From assembly GCA_036258195.1 (NCBI GenBank), contig DATAED010000246.1, positions 1 through 28,714 on the forward strand: a stretch of DNA of 28,714 nt, given 5' to 3'. Source of the DNA: JAKAIY01 sp036258195. GTDB taxonomy: Bacteria; Chloroflexota; Ktedonobacteria; Ktedonobacterales; JADMIN01. A program made the translations under genes and the position numbers. Shown in pieces: positions 24,480-28,714 of this stretch. The notes under the pieces were generated by a model. It searched no databases, had not been told where the DNA came from, and was given only the letters and a program-made list of their open reading frames with translations. Within the stretch, counting starts at the first letter, position 1. Each line of letters begins with the position of its first letter.

Positions 24480-24592
24480 TGAGCGCAGCCAGCTATTCTC
24501 CGCGCCGCCAAGCGTCGTCATACGCCCCACCTCGACCAGGAACTCGCCATGCGTGCCCAAGGCGCCGTTTCGCTTCTCGAAGCCTGTGTGGC

Positions 24593-25387
24593 TCACTGGC
24601 AGATGAACTCGGAGGTCATGTCGATTCCGACGTTGGGGCTGAACTGGATGGTGACCTTGTGCGCAGAGCTGGCGCCTTCGAGCGCAACGTCCATCGCGGA
24701 GTTGGGCGCCAGGGTTCCGCTGGCGGGGACGACTGTGACATGAGGATCCTGGCTCTGCGCGGTCCATGTGATGGTTTGCGTGCCGACGTTCGCGAGATTG
24801 ACCTGAGGATAGATCCCCCTGGCGCAGTCAGCGTTTGTTTGAATCGGATCCACCTGGAGGACGGGAGGACTGACGAGAACAGGCCCCACCAGTGATTCCG
24901 GCGGTGGGGCAACCAGCAGCGCGCCCAGCGCCAGCGTGACGATGGCGAGAACCCCCACGAACGCCAGGTAGCGGCGCGGCGCAGGAGCTGGAGCCGCTGG
25001 CCGAAGGCCAGGAGACGCCGCAAAGATGCCATAGAGGAATGGAGCGAGGGGAAGGAGCGCGAGCGGCGCAAACCAGAGGCCCGCATAGGACAGGGCGCCC
25101 GCAAACATGAGGCTGGACGCCAGGAGCGGGATCACGGGCCAGATCAGCAGCGCCATGAACCAGCGGGGCGCATGCCGTTGCGCCGCGTCATAGAGCGCGT
25201 AGCCGAGCCCCGCCAGGGCGAAGAGGAGTCCTGGCGCATCGCCCAGCAACGTGCCGACTACGCGCGGCGGATAGTTATAGGGCGACGGTACGTCGATCTG
25301 CCAGCCACTGAGCAAATTAGAGAAGGAGCCCAGGAAGATGAGGAGGGCAAAGGCGATACTGGAGAAGGTGATGATGTAAGCACGCAT
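24593..25387 (-). CDS. Membrane protein with exported beta-sandwich tail
   Basis: Family not recognised. Of the 264 residues, the first 155 contain about five hydrophobic segments (IITFSSIAFALLIFLGSF, LLFALAGLGYALY, WFMALLIWPVIPLLASSLMFAG, LAPLALLPLAPFLYGIFA, YLAFVGVLAIVTLALGALLV). The remaining 110 are an extracytoplasmic beta-rich domain (NLANVGTQTITWTAQSQD, VVPASGTLAPNSAMDVALEG), similar in pattern to Ig-like domains with two cysteines (CARG near the start, FICQ at the very end) that could form a disulfide. The ATG at 25387 follows GAGAGGAG. A TATACT hexamer lies 50 bases upstream. Confidence 0.7.
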   Translation of the reverse strand: MRAYIITFSSIAFALLIFLGSFSNLLSGWQIDVPSPYNYPPRVVGTLLGDAPGLLFALAGLGYALYDAAQRHAPRWFMALLIWPVIPLLASSLMFAGALSYAGLWFAPLALLPLAPFLYGIFAASPGLRPAAPAPAPRRYLAFVGVLAIVTLALGALLVAPPPESLVGPVLVSPPVLQVDPIQTNADCARGIYPQVNLANVGTQTITWTAQSQDPHVTVVPASGTLAPNSAMDVALEGASSAHKVTIQFSPNVGIDMTSEFICQ

Positions 25388-25436
25388 GGTCACACACTCC
25401 TCTCCCGCGCCAGCGTCTGGTTGCACTCACGGCTGT

Positions 25437-25442
25437 AGTATA
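25437..25442 (-). promoter_or_regulatory. Candidate -10 of the membrane-protein gene
   Basis: The minus strand reads TATACT, about 50 bases upstream of the start at 25387. Confidence 0.35.
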
Positions 25443-25480
25443 CGCAGAAAGGAGCGTGCCTGGCGATGGCGTCGCTCACA

Positions 25481-25496
25481 TGTGCTTCGAAGCACA
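25481..25496. repeat. Perfect 16-bp palindrome
   Basis: TGTGCTTCGAAGCACA is a perfect inverted repeat without a loop, in the gap between the membrane-protein gene and the tRNA-like array. The form suits a dimeric regulator binding site, but nothing else supports that. The rest of 25443-25577 holds no gene that I can support. Confidence 0.4.
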
Positions 25497-25577
25497 AACG
25501 CCCATTTCGCGGGGCCTGGCGCTACCTTCTACCCAGGGTTCGCCTGAATAGTCCCGCTGCCGCGCGCGCAAAAGGTA

Positions 25578-25606
25578 GGGGCCAGCGGATACCCCCCGCT
25601 GGCCCC
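25578..25606. terminator. Strong bidirectional terminator after the tRNA-like array
   Basis: Perfect 11-bp stem: arms 25578-25588 and 25596-25606 around a 7-base loop. On the minus strand the stem is followed by TACCTTTT, so it would end the array transcript. On the plus strand the stem is followed by CGTTTTT. Confidence 0.75.
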
Positions 25607-25665
25607 CGTTTTTGCCGCCCATTTGCGCACACCGTCACATTTAAGCCAGCGGTTCACTCTCAAGG

Positions 25666-25767
25666 TGGCGCGCTCTACCTATTGAGCTATCGGCCCACGA
25701 GTGCTAGGACGTGGTTACGCATAACCACGCGGAGGGCCGAGCGGCGGTCGAATCCGCAACCTCGCCA
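25666..25767 (-). tRNA. Putative circularly permuted tRNA gene B
   Basis: On the minus strand the 3' half comes first: anticodon 3' strand TGGCG (25767-25763), variable loop AGGTT, T stem GCGGA, T loop TTCGACC, GCCGC, and acceptor 3' strand TCGGCCC (25740-25734). After a 37-base spacer with its own 8-bp hairpin (25710-25729) comes the 5' half: acceptor GGGCCGA (25696-25690), TA, D stem GCTC, loop AATAGGTA, GAGC, G26, and anticodon 5' strand CGCCA (25670-25666). Acceptor pairs 7/7, D stem 4/4, anticodon stem 5/5, T stem 4/5 (A53-G61 mismatch). All invariant T-loop and D-loop bases are present. No T arm lies downstream of the 5' half, so a normal order is excluded. The anticodon loop has no U33 in any simple joining: CCTTGA plus C would give UUG with C33. 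Confidence 0.65.
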
Positions 25768-25849
25768 GAACCTGACCACTGTCATTCGATACGGCGTTCG
25801 ACGGCGAATACTGAGCCTGGAGCAAGAGCCTCAGCCTGGTGTGACGCCA
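25768..25849 (-). other. Spacer between the two tRNA-like genes
   Basis: Begins at the flank of the 5' half of gene A and ends at the flank of the 3' half of gene B. It contains CTGAG/CTCAG and ATTCG/CGAAT inverted repeats, and ATGAC 13 bases before the anticodon 3' strand of gene B. No coding frame is supported. Confidence 0.4.
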
Positions 25850-25925
25850 CGCGCTGCCTCTGCCAGTTGGGCTACCTCGCCGCGAAGGTGGCGAGGGAAG
25901 GATTCGAACCTCCACTGTTCGCGCG
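25850..25925 (-). tRNA. Putative circularly permuted tRNA gene A
   Basis: On the minus strand the 3' half comes first: anticodon 3' strand CGCGC (25925-25921), variable loop GAACAGT, T arm GGAGG-TTCGAAT-CCTTC (25913-25897), and acceptor 3' strand CCTCGCC (25896-25890). After only 8 bases (ACCTTCGC) comes the 5' half: acceptor GGCGAGG (25881-25875), TA, D arm GCC..GGC with the invariant GG in AACTGGCAGA, A26, and anticodon 5' strand GCGCG (25854-25850). Acceptor pairs 7/7, T stem 5/5 with one G-U, anticodon stem 5/5, D stem 3 bp. The D arm resembles leucine-type tRNAs. The base after the acceptor is A, then CC, so a CCA end is not fully encoded. The anticodon loop cannot be read: the flanks are TGGCGTC and CAAGCAG, which offer no U33. 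Confidence 0.7.
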
Positions 25926-25978
25926 CTGCTTGTGCGTCGTCATGATGAGCGTGAATCTGAATTTGTGCTCCACCGCTC

Positions 25979-26007
25979 AGTCTATGCCATGCCCGCCGCC
26001 ACCGCAA
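25979..26007 (-). promoter_or_regulatory. Candidate promoter of the tRNA-like array
   Basis: On the minus strand TTGCGG (26007-26002) and TAGACT (25984-25979), 17 bases apart. Transcription would begin near 25972, about 47 bases before the first tRNA half; this leader can form a TGAGCG/CGCTCA stem. The same TAGACT hexamer is used by the promoter at 7687. Confidence 0.5.
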
Positions 26008-26070
26008 GCCAGTGCTGAATGGTCGCACCCGTATGACGTCTCTCGTGTTGGTTAGGTGATCGCGCGGCGC

Positions 26071-26117
26071 GAACCCTCACCCCAGCCCTCTCCCAGAGGG
26101 AGAGGGAGCGGAGGGTG
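26071..26117 (+). repeat. Dispersed G/C palindromic repeat, copy 10
   Basis: ACCCTCACCCCAGCCCTCTC, then CCAGAGGGAGAGGGAG. It lies between the array promoter and the stop of the next minus-strand gene. Confidence 0.65.
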
Positions 26118-26160
26118 TGTGCGCCCCGCAGCGATACCTACCGGCAGGCGGCGGCGCGCA

Positions 26161-26895
26161 TTACGCCCCAAAGAGATAGTCGAAGAACGTCGCGCCGACC
26201 TTCTGGTCTTCCACCTCGATGCTGTTGGCCTCCTCGCGCGCGAACTTCACTGCCTCTTGCAGCTTCTCCACCCGCGCCAGCAACTCGTTCACGCGCTGGG
26301 CTGGCAGCGCGCCCGAAAACTTCACCGTTCGCCAGTAGCCCACGGTGACATCCTCGTAATAGACCTCGACCTGCGCGGGGTGCTTCTCGGTCGCCTCCGC
26401 CTTGACGTGGTTGCGCGGCGTCTTCTTCGTGCGCAGCGTCTGCACCGGCTCCGTCGCCCAGGCGTCCGTCGAAGCGTCGAAGCTCCACGCCTCCGAGGCG
26501 TCCAGCACGGGCAGCTTCTTCACGAACGTGTGCAGATCGACCAACTGCTTCTCCAGGAACAGCAAAAAGGTCGCCGGTACCTGCCGCAGCAGCAGTTGGC
26601 CGTCCACCACCACATCGGCCTTCGCCACACAGTTGGCCCAGTCCTTCGTCGCCGTCACATCGAACAGCCGCGTCAGCGACGCCACCGTCTCGCGGATGAC
26701 ATCCTGCGCCTTGAGCTGCACGCGGGTAGACTCCGGCGGCAACTGCTCGCCTTCCTCATCCTTGGGACGATACGTGCGCGTGATGCCCGCCAGCAGCGTG
26801 GGCTTTTGCAGCGACTGGTGCGCCTCCGTCAACTCCTGAAATGACTGGCTCTTGACGCCCTTCTCCACTGCGATGATCTGATTCAACTTGGCCAT
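26161..26895 (-). CDS. Conserved protein of unknown function, 244 aa
   Basis: The start MAKLNQIIAVEKGVKSQSF, the segments KPTLLAGITRTYRPKDEEGEQLPPE, VRETVASLTRLFDVTATKDWANC, LFLEKQLVDLHTFVKKLPVLD, EVYYEDVTVGYWRTVKFSGALPAQ and LLARVEKLQEAVKFAREEAN match a family I remember from actinobacteria and planctomycetes (I think DUF7873, but the name is uncertain). No signal or membrane segment; the last helix (residues about 205-230) is a likely coiled coil. No function is known to me. ATG at 26895 follows a GAGGTGAGGA box. An extended -10 lies about 100 bases upstream. Confidence 0.8.
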   Translation of the reverse strand: MAKLNQIIAVEKGVKSQSFQELTEAHQSLQKPTLLAGITRTYRPKDEEGEQLPPESTRVQLKAQDVIRETVASLTRLFDVTATKDWANCVAKADVVVDGQLLLRQVPATFLLFLEKQLVDLHTFVKKLPVLDASEAWSFDASTDAWATEPVQTLRTKKTPRNHVKAEATEKHPAQVEVYYEDVTVGYWRTVKFSGALPAQRVNELLARVEKLQEAVKFAREEANSIEVEDQKVGATFFDYLFGA

Positions 26896-26997
26896 ACGTC
26901 ATCCTCACCTCACGCGCGACCATCCACGGCGCGCGTCCTCCGCTGGGGGCGCCATCCCTCGCCTCCGCTGCATACTCAGAAGGAAAACCAGGTCAGC

Positions 26998-27006
26998 AGT
27001 ATAGCA
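26998..27006 (-). promoter_or_regulatory. Extended -10 promoter of the 244-aa gene
   Basis: Minus strand TGCTATACT, an extended -10 without a good -35. In the rest of the gap 26896-27209 I see no gene, only the ribosome binding site before 27210. Confidence 0.5.
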
Positions 27007-27209
27007 CATCGCGCGGCCATTCCCGACGGATTCCGGCGTCTCAATCAATCCTCTCGGAGCCTCAATCATTGAGTGAGGAGGCAAACCCGCATACCCTCAG
27101 AGGAGAGGCGCTGCACGCGCAGCGCGCCGGGCCGTCAGGCTGCTCGCCCACATCATGCGCCGCATGCTGGAGCGCGAAGCTGAAGGCCTCTGGATGGAGG
27201 TTGAGTCAT

Positions 27210-27470
27210 ATGAATACTCTCGCGGCAGGCTTCAATCGTTCCCGCTTCTCCCGCTTTCTGAACAGCCCGTCTGGGCGCATCTTTCGCATCGTCGCGGGCG
27301 CAGGGTTCATCGCCATCGGCCTCATCGCCGTGGCTGCGGGCCAATTGATCGGCATCGCATCGCTGGCGTGGGGTGTGCTCCCGCTCAGCGCCGGAGCGCT
27401 CGACATCTGCTATGTCAGCGCCGCGCTCGGTGGGCCGCTCAGGGGCAAGCAGATTCGCAGCGCCTATTGA
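27210..27470 (+). CDS. Small DUF2892 membrane protein
   Basis: Product of 86 residues. A basic N-terminus (NTLAAGFNRSRFSRFLNSPSGR) is followed by two membrane helices (IFRIVAGAGFIAIGLIAVAA and LIGIASLAWGVLPLSAGALDICYVS) and a short tail. The R-I-x-x-x-x-G start and the C-x-x-(S/A) near the end of helix 2 fit the DUF2892/YgaP-like inner-membrane domain, here without the rhodanese part. ATG at 27210 follows GGAGG at a suitable distance; longer upstream in-frame starts lack support. It ends at a hairpin shared with the minus-strand transporter. Confidence 0.8.
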   Translation: MNTLAAGFNRSRFSRFLNSPSGRIFRIVAGAGFIAIGLIAVAAGQLIGIASLAWGVLPLSAGALDICYVSAALGGPLRGKQIRSAY

Positions 27471-27495
27471 TTGGGCGCCTTGCCAGACGCATAGA

Positions 27496-27532
27496 GTTCA
27501 GGAGCGAGCGCCCATCGGACTCGCTCCTGAAC
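27496..27532. terminator. Perfect 13-bp hairpin between convergent genes
   Basis: Arms 27496-27508 and 27520-27532 are perfectly complementary (GTTCAGGAGCGAG) around an 11-base loop. Between the DUF2892 gene and the MMPL gene. Confidence 0.75.
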
Positions 27533-27553
27533 AGTTCGCGAGCAGTTCGCAGG

Positions 27554-28714
27554 TTACACGGCTAGCTCGCGCTCCTTCGGCAGGCGGCGGCCCGGCAGCC
27601 ACCAGTTCCAGCGGCCCATCAGCCGCATCGTCGCGGGTACCAGCAGCGTGCGGATGATGGCGGCGTCCACCAGCACGGCCACCGTCATGCCCAGCCCGAT
27701 CTCCTTCGTCGTCGTGATCTGCGTGAAGGTGAACGCAGCCGTCACGATCATGAAGAGCAGCGCCGCATTCGTGATGACGCCGCCCGTCATCTCCAGCCCG
27801 CGCGCCACCGCCCAGCGGTTGTTGTGCGAGCGCAGCCACTCCTCGCGGATGCGCGAGAGCAGGAAGACCTCGTAGTCCATCGAGAGGCCAAACAGCACGC
27901 AGAACATCAGGATCGGGATGATGCTCTCCACAACCCCCGCCGACTCGAAGCCCAGCAACTGCTGCCCCCAGCCCCACTGGAAGACCATCACCAGCACGCC
28001 ATACGATGCGCTCACCGAGAGCACGTTCATGATGATCGCCTTCAGCGGGATGACCACTGAGCGGAACATCGTGAGCAGCAGCAGGAAGGTCGCCACGAGG
28101 ATGAACAGAATCGCCCGCGGGAAGTTGCTGTACAGGTAGCGCGAGAAGTCGAGCGAGGTGGCCTGCTCGCCGCCCACCTGCACACGCAGACCGTTCGCAT
28201 GCGCGTTGTCGCCCGCGCGCAGATCATCCACCAGCGCCTTGCTCGCCACGCTGTCCATCGGCGCATCGGGCCGCACCATGATGATGGTCGTGTCGCCCTT
28301 GGTCGTCTGCGCCACCAGCTGCGCCAGCCCCGGCTGCTGCTGATACGCGCCCGTGCCATAGAGCTGCTGGAGCTGCGCCAGGCTCGGCGACGGCGCCTGC
28401 GGATCGCCCGCGAACTGCGTCAGGCTCGTCACCCCGCCGACGTGCGGCTGCGCGTCGAGCCACTGCGTCAGCGCCTGCACGCGCCCCACATTGGCCGAGG
28501 TGAGGATGCTGGAGCCATCAGTCGTCTGCGCCACCACGATCACAGGGCTGGCGCCCAGCTCCGGGAACTGCGCCGTCAGGATGTCGTTGCCCGCGCGCGC
28601 CTCCGCCGTTCTGGGGATGCTCGTGATCGACGGCGTGCCGAGGTTGATGGAGAGCAGCGGCCAGCCCATCCCCAGCAGCAGCAGCGTCACCAGCAGCAGC
28701 GTGATGACCGGATG
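27554..28714 (-). CDS. MMPL-family RND transporter, C-terminal part
   Basis: The frame is open to the window edge, so the N-terminal half is missing. The visible 386 residues hold the second RND module of an MmpL-like exporter: a membrane helix (ITLLLVTLLLLGMGW), the second periplasmic domain (residues about 25-190, with PELGASPVIVVAQ), then five helices. GLSMDYEVFLLSRIREEW is the diagnostic MMPL segment in the fourth part of the module, and AVLVDAAIIRTLLVPA follows. The tail is short and basic (GRRLPKERELAV). MmpL proteins export lipids or other envelope-bound molecules with proton motive force; the substrate is unknown. A convergent terminator lies just past its stop. Confidence 0.92.
   Translation of the reverse strand, partial: HPVITLLLVTLLLLGMGWPLLSINLGTPSITSIPRTAEARAGNDILTAQFPELGASPVIVVAQTTDGSSILTSANVGRVQALTQWLDAQPHVGGVTSLTQFAGDPQAPSPSLAQLQQLYGTGAYQQQPGLAQLVAQTTKGDTTIIMVRPDAPMDSVASKALVDDLRAGDNAHANGLRVQVGGEQATSLDFSRYLYSNFPRAILFILVATFLLLLTMFRSVVIPLKAIIMNVLSVSASYGVLVMVFQWGWGQQLLGFESAGVVESIIPILMFCVLFGLSMDYEVFLLSRIREEWLRSHNNRWAVARGLEMTGGVITNAALLFMIVTAAFTFTQITTTKEIGLGMTVAVLVDAAIIRTLLVPATMRLMGRWNWWLPGRRLPKERELAV

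Noticed and set aside
25666..25767. Reading gene B as a canonical tRNA with its 3' half downstream
   Set aside because: From 25665 to the terminator at 25606 the minus strand has no TTCRA T arm and no TCGGCCC; the matching 3' strand lies only upstream.
25666..25925. tmRNA (including the two-piece permuted form)
   Set aside because: There are two separate acceptor/T-arm/D-arm sets with full D arms and 5-bp anticodon stems. No tag reading frame or tmRNA-specific 5' GGGG and 3' GCUCCACC ends are seen.
25850..25925. Prophage attachment-site tRNA fragment
   Set aside because: Integration leaves a 3' fragment of a tRNA at one end and an intact gene at the other. Here both halves are present once, in swapped order, without an integrase.
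25466..25945. Plus-strand reading frame containing GKDSNLH and other segments over the tRNA-like region
   Set aside because: Frames with GFEPP- or KDSNLH-like segments are a well-known artefact of translating the reverse complement of tRNA T arms. No ribosome binding site or coding signal supports it.
25831..26028. Minus-strand frame MRPFSTGLRW... across tRNA-like gene A
   Set aside because: It runs through the T arm and acceptor of gene A and overlaps the promoter; no ribosome binding site or family match.
1..28714. CRISPR arrays and insertion sequences
   Set aside because: The repeats found are dispersed palindromes without regular spacers, and no transposase frame or terminal repeat with target duplication was recognised.

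Overview
The window looks like chromosomal DNA of a high-GC bacterium, most likely a member of the Chloroflexota. The pointers are indirect: an RsmD with a VAPPQY motif in place of DPPY (which I associate with that phylum), Shine-Dalgarno-led genes with many GTG starts, paired DUF2807 'head GIN' proteins, and one family of G/C-rich palindromic repeats in about ten intergenic spots. No rRNA or taxonomic marker settles the lineage.

Layout. 1-3.6 kb: tail of a secreted repeat protein, the DNA clamp gene dnaN (minus), a Q/Y/P-rich protein with an amphipathic helical tail (plus) and an Hsp20 chaperone (minus). 3.6-8.4 kb: an MgtA-type P-ATPase, a tandem universal stress protein (both minus) and an RmlC-like cupin (plus) behind a clear promoter. 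8.4-15.2 kb, all minus: an endonuclease/exonuclease/phosphatase-family enzyme, then (in transcription order from 15.2 kb down) a prohead protease/scaffold, a major capsid protein with an Ig/Fn3-like insert, a YggT-family membrane protein, a head-tail connector, a small head-closure-like protein and a tail-terminator-like protein. This is a head-assembly cassette without portal, terminase, tail or integrase, and the host's intergenic repeats lie inside it. 15.2-21.5 kb: a small Sm/SH3-like protein, an acyl-CoA synthetase, a PAP2 phosphatase, then a plus-strand operon of a disordered Pro/Ala-rich protein, rsmD and a helix-turn-helix protein. 21.7-25.4 kb, minus: two tandem DUF2807 proteins (one lipoprotein, one without a signal), a CDF cation exporter with a Cys/His tail, and a membrane protein with an exported beta-sandwich tail. 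26.2-28.7 kb: a conserved protein of unknown function, a small DUF2892 membrane protein and the C-terminal part of an MMPL transporter.

The most striking part is 25.57-26.01 kb on the minus strand. Two tRNA-like genes lie in tandem, and in each the 3' half (anticodon 3' strand, variable loop, T arm, acceptor 3' strand) comes BEFORE the 5' half (acceptor 5' strand, D arm, anticodon 5' strand). In both, the acceptor strands match 7/7 and the anticodon-stem strands 5/5 across the permutation. A promoter-like pair lies upstream and a strong hairpin terminator downstream. This is the architecture of circularly permuted tRNA genes, which I know from algae and a few archaea but not from bacteria. 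In neither gene can the flanks be joined to give a normal U33 anticodon loop, so decoding function is uncertain.
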